DNA of 64,000 bases from Sphingomonas sp. PR090111-T3T-6A. GTDB lineage: Bacteria > Pseudomonadota > Alphaproteobacteria > Sphingomonadales > Sphingomonadaceae. Shown one piece after another: positions 53,158 to 62,334 of the stretch. Made by a program: the position numbers and the translations under genes. Under the pieces are notes generated by a model that was not told the DNA's origin, did not search any database, and saw only the letters and a list, made by a program, of their open reading frames with translations. Location: positions 174,986 through 238,985 of the forward strand of contig NZ_AORL01000015.1 of NCBI RefSeq assembly GCF_000383095.1, read 5' to 3'. Positions within the stretch are counted from its first letter, which is position 1. Every line of letters starts with the position of its first letter.

Positions 53158-56100
53158 ATGGAAAAGCTCATGCGCGGCTGGTGGGCGCTCGCCGGCACGG
53201 CCGCCCTCATCCTGACGCTGCTGGCCTCGATCGGATTGCCGACGCTGTTTCCGGTGCTGCGGGCGACGTGGATACGGATGCTCCTGATCGGTCTCGTCGC
53301 GCTCAGCCTCGCGGCGGCGGCGGGGTGGCGCTGGTGGCGCGGACGCAAGGCCGCCGACAGCCTCGCCGCCGAACTGGCCGAGCCGACGCCCGAGGAGACG
53401 GAGGGCGCGCTGCTCTCGGGCCGGATGCGGGATGCGCTCGCGCAGCTCAAGGAGACGGTGAACGGGAGGCGGGATTATCTCTATGCCAAGCCCTGGTATC
53501 TCATCATCGGCCCGCCGGGCGCGGGAAAGACGACCGCGCTGCTCAACTCCGGCGTGCGCTTCCCGTGGAGCGACAGCGCGCTGAAGGGTGTGGGCGGCAC
53601 GCGCAATCTCGATTTCTGGTTCGCGGACGAGGCGGTGCTGGTCGATACGGCCGGCCGCTACACCACGCAGGACTCCGACGCTGCGGCCGATGCCGCGGGC
53701 TGGGAGAAGTTCCTGCGCCTGCTCCGTCGCGCGCGTCCGCTTCAGCCGGTCAACGGCATCCTCGTGACGCTGGGCGTGGACGAGCTGATGTCCGCGACGC
53801 GTGAGGGGGTCGATGCCCACGCCGCCGCCGTCCGCCGCCGGTTGGCCGAGCTGCGCCGCGTGCTGGGCGTCACCGCGCCGGTCTATATGCTCTTCCCAAA
53901 GACCGACCTACTGGCCGGCTTCGACGAATATTTCGCGGACCTGAGCGCCGAGGGGCGACGCGCGGTGCTGGGCGCGAGCCTCCCGCTCGGGAAGGCGGCC
54001 GATGCCGCCGCCGTGATCGCCGAGTTCGATCAGATGATCGAGGCGGTGTGGGAGCGCAGCGCGAAGCGACTCCAGGACGAGCCCGATCAGCGTCGCCGCA
54101 GCCTCATCCTGTCCTTCCCGGCGCAGCTCGCATCGCTGCGCGCCCGTTTCGCCCGCTTCGTCGAGGGCGCCTGCCCGCCGGAGGGTGAGGGCGGCCATAT
54201 GCTGCGCGGCTTCTATTTCGCCAGTGGCGTGCAGGAGGGTGCTCCGCTCGACCGCGTGCTGAGCGCGATGGCGGCGGTCTATGAGGAGGAGCAGACGCCG
54301 GCGCGCGGCGGCTCGCGCGGCAAGGCCTATTTCCTCAACCGGCTGCTGACCGAGGTGGTCTTCCCCGAAGCCGGCCTCGTCCGGGCCGAGCTTGCCATCC
54401 GCCGTCGCCGACGGATCGTCATGGGCGCGGCGCTGGGGGCGATGGCCTTGGCCGGCCTCGCGATGGCCGGCCTCTGGGTCAACAGCTTCGCGCACAACAA
54501 GGCATTGCAGTCCGCGCTCCTCGCCAGCGGGCAACAGGCGATCGGGCAGGAGCAGGCGAGCGGCATCGATCTGGTCGAGGTGCGCGAGAGCGACCCCGAT
54601 CTGGAGCAGGCGCTGCCGCTGCTCGACCGGCTCCGCACGATGCCGCGCGGCTTCGCCGACCAGCAGGCCGGCGGCCCGCCCTGGTCGATGCGGCTGGGGC
54701 TGTTCCAGGCGGGCCATGCGGATGCGGCGCGGCAGGCCTATCTGGAAGCGCTCCAGCGCGTGATGCTGCCGCGCATCCTGCTTCGCCTCGAACAGACGAT
54801 GCGGCAGGATGCCGATCAGCCGATCAAGCTCTACGAACCGCTCAAGACCTATCTGATGCTGGGCGGCTACGGCCCGCTCGACGCGGCGGCGGTGCGTGCC
54901 TGGGTGGTCGAGGACTGGCGTACCCAGTCGCTCGCGGGTTCCGATCGCGCCGAAGTCCGCACGCGGCTTGGGAAGCATCTCGACGTGCTGCTGGCGGACC
55001 CGGACATCGGTCGCGTCTGGCCGGGGCGGCGGGCGCCGCTCGACGGGGCGCTCATCGCCAGCACGCGCGCGGCGGTGCAGACGCTGTCGGTGGCGGACCG
55101 CGCCTATGCGGTGCTGCGTCAGCGCGCGGCCGCGACCGGCAAGCCCGACTGGCGGGGGGATAGCATCCTCGCCGCCGGTGACGCACAGGCCTTCGCCAAC
55201 GGGCCGACCGTGCTCCAGATGTCGGTGCCGTGGTTCTTCACCGCTGACGGTTATCACAAGGCCTATCAGCCCGGCCTGCTCGATGTGGAGGCGGAACTGG
55301 GCCGCGACCTCTGGGTGCTGGGGCCGGATGCGGCCAAGGCCTCGATCCGCGACCAGCTCCCTGCCATGCGCGCGGCCGTCGCGCAGGATTATGCGCGGGA
55401 CTATATCCAGGCGTGGGACGCCGTGCTGGGGACGCCGCAGCCGGCCGACTATTTCGCGAACCGTGCGGCGCTCGGCGCCTTCACGCGAACGCCGTCGCCC
55501 ATGAAGACGCTGTTGCTGGAGGCCCGGCGCAACACGATGCTGGGGAGCGACGGCGCGGGCGGGGGCGGATTCGACGCGGGACATGCGATCCAGGACCATT
55601 TTCGGGGTGTCGCGGATTTCGCCGGGCAGAGCGTGAGCGCCGCCGCACCGGTCGACGAGCTAGTGAAGGCGATCCGCCAGGCGGCGGCCGCCACCACGGC
55701 GGCGGGCGTGCCGGGCGTGACGCTCGACGGCGGGGCGGTGCAGGGCCAGCTCGCGACCGCGCTCGGCGATCTGTCGACGGCGGGCGTGGTCGCGCCGCCG
55801 CAGCTCCAGCCGTTCGTCGCGCAGGCGACGCGGCGCGGGCGGGGCGCCGCCACCCGCACCGCGCTTTCGACGCTGAACCAGCAATATACGGCCAATGTGC
55901 TGCCCGCCTGCCTGTCGGTCGCGCAGGGGCATTATCCCTTCGTCCGCAGCGCCCGGAACGACGTCGTGGTGGCGGACCTTCAGCGAGTCTATGGCGCCAA
56001 CGGCCAGATCGACGGCTTCACGCGCGATCGGTTGCAGCCGCTGCTCGATACCGCCGCGCCGGTCTGGCGCTGGCGGGGAGGCGATCCGGTGGCGCAAGGG

Positions 56101-56544
56101 CTGAGCCCGTCGAGCGCCGCCCAGTTCCAGAAGGCGGCGGCGATCCGCGATCTGATGTCGGCGGGTCTGGCGCTCGACGTCAGCCTCGCATCGCTCGGGC
56201 ATGGCGTCGATGCGGTCGAGATTTCTGCTGGTGGCACGACCTACCGGCTCGATGGCAAGGATATGGCGAGCCACCCGCTGATCTGGACGCCGACCGGCCT
56301 GCCGCACGCTCACATCGTCCTGCTCTCGGGCCGCAAGGAGGTGCATCGCGACCAGTCGGACGGGGCATGGGCCCTTTTCCACGTGCTCGACGCGGGGCAG
56401 GTCCGCAATGCGGGCGCGTCGGCCATCCAGGCGACCTTCGGCTCCGGCGATCAGACCGCGAGCCTCCTCATCCGCCTGCCTGCCACTAGCAATCCGTTCG
56501 GACGCGGTGGGCCTTTCTCCTTCCAGTGCCCGGAGAGGCTGTGA
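53158..56544 (+). CDS. tssM: T6SS membrane-complex protein TssM (IcmF)
   Basis: An 1128-residue inner-membrane protein. Membrane segments are at about 10-30, 39-57 and 422-444. The cytoplasmic NTPase domain has Walker A GPPGAGKTT at 118-126, LVDTAGRY as the switch/Walker B region, and YMLFPKTDLLAGF as the base-specificity motif. The large periplasmic domain, from about 445, ends in a beta domain near LLSGRKEVHRDQSDGAWALFHVLDAGQ. It forms the trans-envelope channel with TssL. Full length, no frame break. Confidence 0.96.
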   Translation: MEKLMRGWWALAGTAALILTLLASIGLPTLFPVLRATWIRMLLIGLVALSLAAAAGWRWWRGRKAADSLAAELAEPTPEETEGALLSGRMRDALAQLKETVNGRRDYLYAKPWYLIIGPPGAGKTTALLNSGVRFPWSDSALKGVGGTRNLDFWFADEAVLVDTAGRYTTQDSDAAADAAGWEKFLRLLRRARPLQPVNGILVTLGVDELMSATREGVDAHAAAVRRRLAELRRVLGVTAPVYMLFPKTDLLAGFDEYFADLSAEGRRAVLGASLPLGKAADAAAVIAEFDQMIEAVWERSAKRLQDEPDQRRRSLILSFPAQLASLRARFARFVEGACPPEGEGGHMLRGFYFASGVQEGAPLDRVLSAMAAVYEEEQTPARGGSRGKAYFLNRLLTEVVFPEAGLVRAELAIRRRRRIVMGAALGAMALAGLAMAGLWVNSFAHNKALQSALLASGQQAIGQEQASGIDLVEVRESDPDLEQALPLLDRLRTMPRGFADQQAGGPPWSMRLGLFQAGHADAARQAYLEALQRVMLPRILLRLEQTMRQDADQPIKLYEPLKTYLMLGGYGPLDAAAVRAWVVEDWRTQSLAGSDRAEVRTRLGKHLDVLLADPDIGRVWPGRRAPLDGALIASTRAAVQTLSVADRAYAVLRQRAAATGKPDWRGDSILAAGDAQAFANGPTVLQMSVPWFFTADGYHKAYQPGLLDVEAELGRDLWVLGPDAAKASIRDQLPAMRAAVAQDYARDYIQAWDAVLGTPQPADYFANRAALGAFTRTPSPMKTLLLEARRNTMLGSDGAGGGGFDAGHAIQDHFRGVADFAGQSVSAAAPVDELVKAIRQAAAATTAAGVPGVTLDGGAVQGQLATALGDLSTAGVVAPPQLQPFVAQATRRGRGAATRTALSTLNQQYTANVLPACLSVAQGHYPFVRSARNDVVVADLQRVYGANGQIDGFTRDRLQPLLDTAAPVWRWRGGDPVAQGLSPSSAAQFQKAAAIRDLMSAGLALDVSLASLGHGVDAVEISAGGTTYRLDGKDMASHPLIWTPTGLPHAHIVLLSGRKEVHRDQSDGAWALFHVLDAGQVRNAGASAIQATFGSGDQTASLLIRLPATSNPFGRGGPFSFQCPERL

Positions 56545-56546
56545 CG

Positions 56547-57035
56547 ATGGGCGGTGCGTTCCTGTTTGGGAAGCTGCCGGCGTTGGGCGATTTCGTCTGT
56601 CGCAACATGATCCCGGCCCAGCGCGAGGCGTGGGATGCGCGCTGCATCGACGCGATAGCGGACGCCCACCGCCGTGGCGACTATGAAGGGCTGGAAGCCA
56701 CGTCGCCGCACGGTTTCCTGATCGCGCCGAGCGTGGACGAGCCCTTCTGGCAGATCGCCTGCGTCGCCCCCTCCTGCGACCGGGCGGGGCGGCATTTCCT
56801 CCTCGTTCTGGGCATGGCGCGCGAGGCGCCGTGGGGCGAGGAATGGCGCACGCTGGCGGGACGGCTGGAGTTCTGCCTGCGCGCCGCGATTACGTGGGGG
56901 CTTGATGCCGAGGCGGTGCTGGAACTGATCGGCGAGACTCTCGTGACGGACGAGCCGGCGCCGATCAAGACATTTGCCGGATGGCGGACCGACTGGCTCG
57001 GCGCCTCCCCGGCCACGCAGGAAAGGGATGATTGA
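56547..57035 (+). CDS. tagF: T6SS-associated protein TagF (ImpM family)
   Basis: A 162-residue protein with the TagF/ImpM signature LFGKLPALGDFVCRNM, followed by AWDARCIDAI and PFWQIACVAPSCDRAGRHF. TagF proteins repress T6SS assembly post-translationally, in parallel with or through the threonine phosphorylation pathway; in some species TagF is fused to PppA, and here the two genes are adjacent and overlap. ATG 56547 lies 2 bp after the tssM stop. Confidence 0.92.
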   Translation: MGGAFLFGKLPALGDFVCRNMIPAQREAWDARCIDAIADAHRRGDYEGLEATSPHGFLIAPSVDEPFWQIACVAPSCDRAGRHFLLVLGMAREAPWGEEWRTLAGRLEFCLRAAITWGLDAEAVLELIGETLVTDEPAPIKTFAGWRTDWLGASPATQERDD

Positions 57036-57778
57036 TGGCACCGATGCTCCGTTTCGAGCAGGGCGTGCGCACGCATGTCGGGGCCGTACGCAAGATCAAC
57101 GAGGACTCGCATCTCGCTCGCCCGGAGGATGGATTGTGGGCCGTCGCGGACGGCATGGGCGGCCACATCAAGGGTCAATGGGCCTCCTCGACGATCGTGC
57201 GGGCGCTGAGCGAGGCGACGCTGGGGGGCACGTTCGAGGAAGCGGCCATGAGCGTCATCGCCGCGCTCGAGGAGGCCAATGGCGAAATCTGCCAGGCCGC
57301 GTGGGAAGCGGGCGGCGCGATCGGCTCGACGGTGGCAGTACTGCTGATACGGAGCGGGCGTTGCGCCGTGCTGTGGGCAGGTGACAGCCGGGTCTACCGG
57401 TGCCGTGACCGCGCGCTTGAACCGCTTACCACCGATCATTCGCAGGTGGAGCAGATGGTCGCCTCGGGCCTGCTCGATCGCGCCGAGGCGGACAATCATC
57501 CGATGGCGCATGTCCTCTCCCGCGCGGTCGGGGTGCGCGAGACGTTGGCGCTCGACCGGATCGACGGCGAGGTGGAGGCGGGGGACATCTTCCTGCTGTG
57601 CAGTGACGGACTCAGTCGCATGGTCCACGCACCGGAAATCCAGCGCCTTCTGATCGACAAGCCGCCGCGCGCGGTCGCCGCCCAGCTGGTCGACATGGCG
57701 CTCGACCGAGGCGCGCCGGACAATGTGACGGTCGCGGTCGTCGGCTGCGACGCGACGACGCTGCTCGAGAGCGATTGA
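57035..57778 (+). CDS. pppA: T6SS PP2C-type protein phosphatase (PppA)
   Basis: A 247-residue Mn2+-dependent phosphatase. PP2C motifs in order are VGAVRKINEDS, LWAVADGMGGH with the metal aspartate, GSTVAVLLI, AGDSRVYR, DHSQVEQMV, and FLLCSDGLSRMV with a late DNVTVAVV. It should remove the phosphate placed by PpkA, switching the T6SS off. The ATG at 57035 overlaps the tagF stop (TGATG). Confidence 0.95.
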   Translation: MAPMLRFEQGVRTHVGAVRKINEDSHLARPEDGLWAVADGMGGHIKGQWASSTIVRALSEATLGGTFEEAAMSVIAALEEANGEICQAAWEAGGAIGSTVAVLLIRSGRCAVLWAGDSRVYRCRDRALEPLTTDHSQVEQMVASGLLDRAEADNHPMAHVLSRAVGVRETLALDRIDGEVEAGDIFLLCSDGLSRMVHAPEIQRLLIDKPPRAVAAQLVDMALDRGAPDNVTVAVVGCDATTLLESD

Positions 57779-57816
57779 ACCCGGCTAGTCTCGGGCAGGC
57801 AACGGAAAGGTTTTCG

Positions 57817-58455
57817 ATGGGAGCGCGTTTTGTACGGGGCATGACGGCGATGACCGAGCAGGACATCGCGGCCGATGCCAACAAGACAAGCCTGACGCTG
57901 CGCGTAAACGGCCAACCCTTCGCGGTCTGCACGAGCGAAGCGGGGATTCATGCCGAAAGCTACGCCTGCAATTTCCTGCTGGCCGCGCTGGGTAACCAGG
58001 ATCGCGGCGCCAGCGCGCTATTGGCCGAAGCGGAACAGGGCAGCCGGCCGGGCGGCCTTCCTGACAAGGGTTGCTATGATATATTCCTGACACGCTCGCC
58101 CTGCGGCGCATGTACCGACCGGATCTTGCAGGTCCATAACCTCCTTCCGGAAAACAGGACGCTTCGGCTGTTCTGCGCAACCGTATATCGCGGGACCAGG
58201 AATGCGGAATCGCGCGCGAACATCGTTAGACTGAAGGGCCACGGTGTGCCGGTCCTCTTCTGGGATGCGGCCCGGATGGCGCTGGCGGGTGATATCGATA
58301 GCGCGACGCTGCTCCGCGTGGCGCACCATCTGAGCTTGTGGGACAGCCGGGAAGCCGACGGTGGGCGTGCGGACCATAAGCTCGGATCCCGGATGGCCTC
58401 GCCGGACCTCGGCCTGCTCCCCCTCGACACGAACTCCATTTATTACGCCAAATGA
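57817..58455 (+). CDS. Deaminase-fold protein with HAE/PCxxC zinc motif, candidate T6SS effector
   Basis: A 212-residue protein with the complete active site of the cytidine-deaminase superfamily: H45-A-E47 in GIHAESYACNFLL (zinc histidine and proton-shuttling glutamate) and P95-C96-GA-C99 in RSPCGACTDRIL (the two zinc cysteines). Downstream, VHNLLPENRTLRLFCATVYRG resembles the LLPEN helix-strand of bacterial toxin deaminases such as DddA-like enzymes. Size is too large for a housekeeping CDD, and there is no nucleoside-enzyme context. It is the last gene of the T6SS run after pppA. A nucleic-acid or nucleotide deaminase effector is the best reading; no obvious immunity gene is adjacent. ATG 57817 has GGAAAGG upstream; a TTG at 57775 overlapping pppA is an alternative. 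Confidence 0.75.
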   Translation: MGARFVRGMTAMTEQDIAADANKTSLTLRVNGQPFAVCTSEAGIHAESYACNFLLAALGNQDRGASALLAEAEQGSRPGGLPDKGCYDIFLTRSPCGACTDRILQVHNLLPENRTLRLFCATVYRGTRNAESRANIVRLKGHGVPVLFWDAARMALAGDIDSATLLRVAHHLSLWDSREADGGRADHKLGSRMASPDLGLLPLDTNSIYYAK

Positions 58456-58476
58456 GGCCGTGCGGGCGGGGGGCGA

Positions 58477-59772
58477 TCAGCCCTCCCGCCGACGCGCTTT
58501 CATCTCCGTGATATGCCGGTCGTAGGCGACGCGGAATTCCTTGGCGAACATGTCCATGAAGGCTTCGTCGGCGCCACGCACGACGCCTTCGAACTCGCGC
58601 TCATAGGCCTGCCACAGCGCCGCCTCGCGTGCGCCGGACAGCAGGCGTGACAGCCATCCGCGCGTCTCCTGCCGCTCGCGGATCGCGGCGGGCGAGAAGC
58701 GGGCGAGCACTTCCGCCAATGCGCCGCGCATCGCGCCCAGCGTCGCCATCTGGTGCGCCTGGAGGTCCTGATGCGCGTCTTCCACCGCGCGCGCCGCGTC
58801 CATGAAGCCGCGCTCCGGCGGTTCCAGGAGCTGGAGCAGAGCGCGTTCGGGCGCGCGGATGAACTTGAGCGGGTTGTTGCCCTCCAGCTCGAGGCTGGTC
58901 GCCTGAAGGCCGAGTTGCGCCTTGGCGCGGGCGCGGGCGTCGACCATGAGGACGAGCCCGCCGACCATCTGGCGCAGCATCGCTCCGGCATTGGCAAGGA
59001 CGGCAGTGGGCGCGCTGCGGACCTGATCGGGCGCGAGGCCGGTTCCCCGCAGGAAGGCCTGCCACCCGTCCGGGGTTGTCGTGACCGCCGGTTCCGAAGA
59101 CGCTGGCGCCGGGGTTTCCGATGGTGCCTCGATCCGGCCCCAGCCTTCGGCTTCCTGCTCGATGCGGCCGAAGTCCCCCTGTGACCAGTCGATCTCGCTT
59201 TCCCGCGCGAGTTGCCCCCAGATGTCGCCGGCTGACGGTGGCACGGCCTCGCGCGGCTCGCTCGACCATGGGGAGGGGCGGCTGAGCGGGGCGGGGGCGT
59301 CCCATCCGCCGCCGTCGGGAAGCGGAGGTGACACGCGTGGCGCGGCAGGACGCTCGGCAACCGGCGCCCACGACGCGGCAGGCCGGGGCTCGGGCGCCCA
59401 GTCGCCCCATGCGTCCGCCGTCGCCTGCGGCTCCGCCACGGCTTCGGCAGCCTCGCTGCCGGGGCAGCGTGCCACGACCTCATAGCCGCCGATCAGGATG
59501 CGATCCCCGTCCGCGATGGCGTGCAGTGCGCCCAGCCGCTCGGACGCGCCGTTGACGAAGGTGCCGTTGGTGCTGCGGTCGGCGAGGAGATAGGCGCCGT
59601 CGCGATAGCTGATCTCGCAATGGCGCGAGGAGATGTGGTTGCGCGGATCGGGCAGGCACCAGTCGGCATGGGTGGAGCGGCCGATCATCGCGCCGTGGCG
59701 GTCGAGCCGGAGGGTGGCAGGCTCGCCATTGTCGAGCGTATCGCGATCCTGGATGGTGAGGATGAGGGTCAT
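58477..59772 (-). CDS. tagH: T6SS FHA-domain protein TagH
   Basis: A 431-residue protein. An N-terminal forkhead-associated domain (about 1-95) has GRSTHADWCLPDP, SSRHCEI and STNGTFVNG, the residues that bind phospho-threonine. A proline-rich linker with repeated PSPW/PAPL segments lies at about 105-215. The C-terminal TagH domain (about 240-430) contains FLRGTGLAPDQV, ALLQLLEPPERGFMDA and YEREFEGVVRGADEAFMDMFAKEFRVAYD. It is the expected partner of the PpkA kinase in T6SS activation. Last gene of the vgrG operon on the minus strand; start overlaps the preceding stop. Confidence 0.94.
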   Translation of the reverse strand: MTLILTIQDRDTLDNGEPATLRLDRHGAMIGRSTHADWCLPDPRNHISSRHCEISYRDGAYLLADRSTNGTFVNGASERLGALHAIADGDRILIGGYEVVARCPGSEAAEAVAEPQATADAWGDWAPEPRPAASWAPVAERPAAPRVSPPLPDGGGWDAPAPLSRPSPWSSEPREAVPPSAGDIWGQLARESEIDWSQGDFGRIEQEAEGWGRIEAPSETPAPASSEPAVTTTPDGWQAFLRGTGLAPDQVRSAPTAVLANAGAMLRQMVGGLVLMVDARARAKAQLGLQATSLELEGNNPLKFIRAPERALLQLLEPPERGFMDAARAVEDAHQDLQAHQMATLGAMRGALAEVLARFSPAAIRERQETRGWLSRLLSGAREAALWQAYEREFEGVVRGADEAFMDMFAKEFRVAYDRHITEMKARRREG

Positions 59773-60314
59773 GGCTGTCCTTCCGGCGCGCCCGCGGCGA
59801 GCCTGCTTCCATAATCGAGTGCCTGATGGAGCGCGGTTGCGCGGGACGGCGTGTCGGCCACCGCGATGAGAACGGCGCCGGCGGCGAAGCGGCCGACCGC
59901 GCCTTTTGGCGCGGGGTAGGGAGGCTTCCCTTCCGGCGCGAGCGACCCGCCCGAGGTGAACACGGCAAGCCCGCACAGCCGCGCGGCGCTCGGATCGGGA
60001 GCTGCCCTGGCGGCATGATAGGCGGCTCGCCGATGCGTCTCGGACGGATCGGCGAGCCAGGCGGAGACGGCCGCCATCACGCGCGGGTCGGCCTGCGATG
60101 AGCAGCGCTCGACGGTCCGTGCGGCCCAGAGGACGGTTTCGTAACGGGGGAGTGCCTGCCCGAGGAAGCGCGCCGCGTCGCGATCGTGCGCCTCGGCCCG
60201 GAGCGCCTCGAAGAAGCGGTCGGGCGCGTCGCCGTCGCCCGGCGCGGGCGGCCAGCCGAGCAGCGCGCCGATCTGCCGCGCTTCGGTCCAGATCGTGCGG
60301 GGCCAGCCGGTCAT
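59769..60314 (-). CDS. Uncharacterised 181-aa protein between vgrG and tagH
   Basis: A soluble, alanine-rich helical protein without a motif that I can name. It contains WTEARQIGALLGWP near the start, a central AVSAWLADPSETHRRAAYHAA helix pair, and a glycine-rich GGSLAPEGKPPYP loop before FAAGAVLIAVADTPSRATALHQALDYG. Overlap with both vgrG and tagH (ATGA at each side) shows it belongs to the T6SS operon. It could be a VgrG adaptor or chaperone; no immunity-like features are evident. Confidence 0.75.
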   Translation of the reverse strand: MTGWPRTIWTEARQIGALLGWPPAPGDGDAPDRFFEALRAEAHDRDAARFLGQALPRYETVLWAARTVERCSSQADPRVMAAVSAWLADPSETHRRAAYHAARAAPDPSAARLCGLAVFTSGGSLAPEGKPPYPAPKGAVGRFAAGAVLIAVADTPSRATALHQALDYGSRLAAGAPEGQP

Positions 60315-62209
60315 GCGATCACCAGCGCCCCGCCGAGCAGATTGAGCATCACATCGCCGGTGACGGTGGTGATGCTGCCGTTCAGCGTCATCGTCGTTTC
60401 GGCTTCCCCCGTGACGGTGAGGCCATTCATGACGATGCCGGCTTCGCTCAGCCGGATCTGCGTCGGTCCGACGCTGAGCGCGATGCCCAGCGCGTCGATG
60501 GTGATGCTGTTGAGGCCGACCTTCAGCGTGATACGCTTCGCCGCCTCGATCGTCGCCTCGCCGGCACGGACCGAGACACTGTAGTCGCCGGTCTGGACTG
60601 TCGTCGTGTCGTCGCGATGGATCGTGGCGGTGCGGTCGCGCTTGATGCGCGCTTCGTCATCGAGCAGCACCTCGGTCAGCCGATTGCGCTGGGCGCGCAG
60701 ATAGACCTGCTCCGAGCCGCCCTTATCCTCGAAGCTCAACTCGTTGTAACCGGGCGCTGGGGGCGTGCTCTCGGCGCCGTCATAACTGCCCGTCGCGCCG
60801 ATGGTGTGCGACCGGTAGAGCGAGCGGGTGCGATGCTCGGGCAGCGCATAGGCGTGCACATGCTCGGAATTATAAACCCGGCCGGTGACGATCGGCCGAT
60901 CGGGATTGCGATCGAGGAAGTCGACGATCACCTCCTGATCGGTGCGCGGCAGGGTGACATGGCCGAAGGCCGCGCCCGCCGAAGGATGCGATACACGCAG
61001 CCAGCAGGAGCGCGCCTTCTCCGGCGCCTCGCCCGGCTTGCCCCACAGGAAGCGCACGCGGATGCGGCCCATCGCATCGACATTCGTGTCGTCCGCGCCG
61101 CCGACCATGACGATCGCCGTCTCCGGCCCTGCCACGGGGAGCGGCGTCACGAAGGGCGCGCGCCATTGCGTGTCGCTGGTCACCGCCTCGACATGGATGC
61201 GGCGCGGCTCCTCTTCGTTCCCGGATCGATAAGGCTCGGCATATAGGCTGTAATCAAGGGCCGTCAGGATGAATTCCTGGCCTCGCTCGAACGCGGCATC
61301 GGAATCGAGTGTGAAGGAGCCGCCGCAGGCGAGGCCGATCGCATCGCCCATGCCGGTGTAGAGCCGCTGGCGCGCGCGCGCCGATTCCAGCCGGACCTTG
61401 GTCCAGTGGTTCGCCAGCCCCTCGTCGACGAAATCGCCGGTGAACTCGTAGACCTCCTGCGTGTCGGCCGGGTTGCGGGCGGGGCCATCGGTGCGGCCAT
61501 CCTTGGTGCGGGTCTGCTGATAGTCGAAGCTCTGGAGCAGGAAGCGGGTCTCTCCACCGCTGGTGACATGCTCCTGCCAGTCCCACAGCGCCTCGGCGAG
61601 GCCGCCGCTGCGGCCCGACCAGTCGGCGCGCAGCTTCACCGTCTCATAGCCCGGTGCCGGCTGGTGCGCGCCGCGTCCATCGGCCAGCACGAGGATATGG
61701 TCGTCGCGCTCGTGGCGGAAATAATAATAGATCCCCTCGCGCTCCATGAGACGCGAGAGGAAGGCGAGGTCGCTCTCCCGATACTGGGTGCAATAGGGCC
61801 AGGGCTGGTAGCTGTCCGTCAGCTTGCTGTAGTCGACATGGCGGCTCTGCTCCTCCAGCACCTCCTTCAGGATGTCGACGACGCTCTTCTGCTCAAAGAT
61901 GCGGTAGGCGCGGTTGTGGCCGAGCAGGTGCAACCACGGGCGCAGCACCAGCCGGTAGTGGAAGCCCTGATCCTCCTGCCGCAGAAAATGCGCCTCGATC
62001 AGGAGGGCGTGGAAGAAACGGACGGATTTTTCCTGCTCGAAAACCTCGATCATGGCAGGTCGTCCGAGAGCGAAAAGGAAATCCACCTTGTCCTCGACGA
62101 CGACCTCCGCGTCGATTTCATAGATGTCGCTCAATCGCTCGTGGGATTCAAACCTGATGAGCTTCAGGGTCGATCCGACGTCGAGCGTCATTTCTGCCTG
62201 GCGTTTCAT
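60311..62209 (-). CDS. vgrG: T6SS spike protein VgrG (TssI)
   Basis: A 632-residue VgrG. The gp27-like part starts FESHERLSDIYEIDAEVV and contains YCTQYRESDLAFLSRLMEREGIYYYF. The gp5-like OB fold reads DAMGRIRVRFLWGKPGEAPEKARSCWLRVSHPSAG and ITGRVYN-like DRNPDRPIVTGRVYN. The beta-helix needle follows, ending after ALVIA. There is no C-terminal enzyme extension, so cargo must be carried by adaptors, PAAR or Hcp. First gene of the minus-strand operon with the 181-aa gene and tagH; divergent from tssA (125-bp gap). Confidence 0.96.
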   Translation of the reverse strand: MKRQAEMTLDVGSTLKLIRFESHERLSDIYEIDAEVVVEDKVDFLFALGRPAMIEVFEQEKSVRFFHALLIEAHFLRQEDQGFHYRLVLRPWLHLLGHNRAYRIFEQKSVVDILKEVLEEQSRHVDYSKLTDSYQPWPYCTQYRESDLAFLSRLMEREGIYYYFRHERDDHILVLADGRGAHQPAPGYETVKLRADWSGRSGGLAEALWDWQEHVTSGGETRFLLQSFDYQQTRTKDGRTDGPARNPADTQEVYEFTGDFVDEGLANHWTKVRLESARARQRLYTGMGDAIGLACGGSFTLDSDAAFERGQEFILTALDYSLYAEPYRSGNEEEPRRIHVEAVTSDTQWRAPFVTPLPVAGPETAIVMVGGADDTNVDAMGRIRVRFLWGKPGEAPEKARSCWLRVSHPSAGAAFGHVTLPRTDQEVIVDFLDRNPDRPIVTGRVYNSEHVHAYALPEHRTRSLYRSHTIGATGSYDGAESTPPAPGYNELSFEDKGGSEQVYLRAQRNRLTEVLLDDEARIKRDRTATIHRDDTTTVQTGDYSVSVRAGEATIEAAKRITLKVGLNSITIDALGIALSVGPTQIRLSEAGIVMNGLTVTGEAETTMTLNGSITTVTGDVMLNLLGGALVIA

Positions 62210-62334
62210 GCAACGATACTTCCTGCGAAGTTACAATTGTCGCGATTGCGAAGATTGAGCGCGGATATTTGTGGTTTAAATCGCGAAGAGTTCGCGGCCG
62301 GTGACGGCCGCCTTCGCCAAGGAGTTACCGCGTC

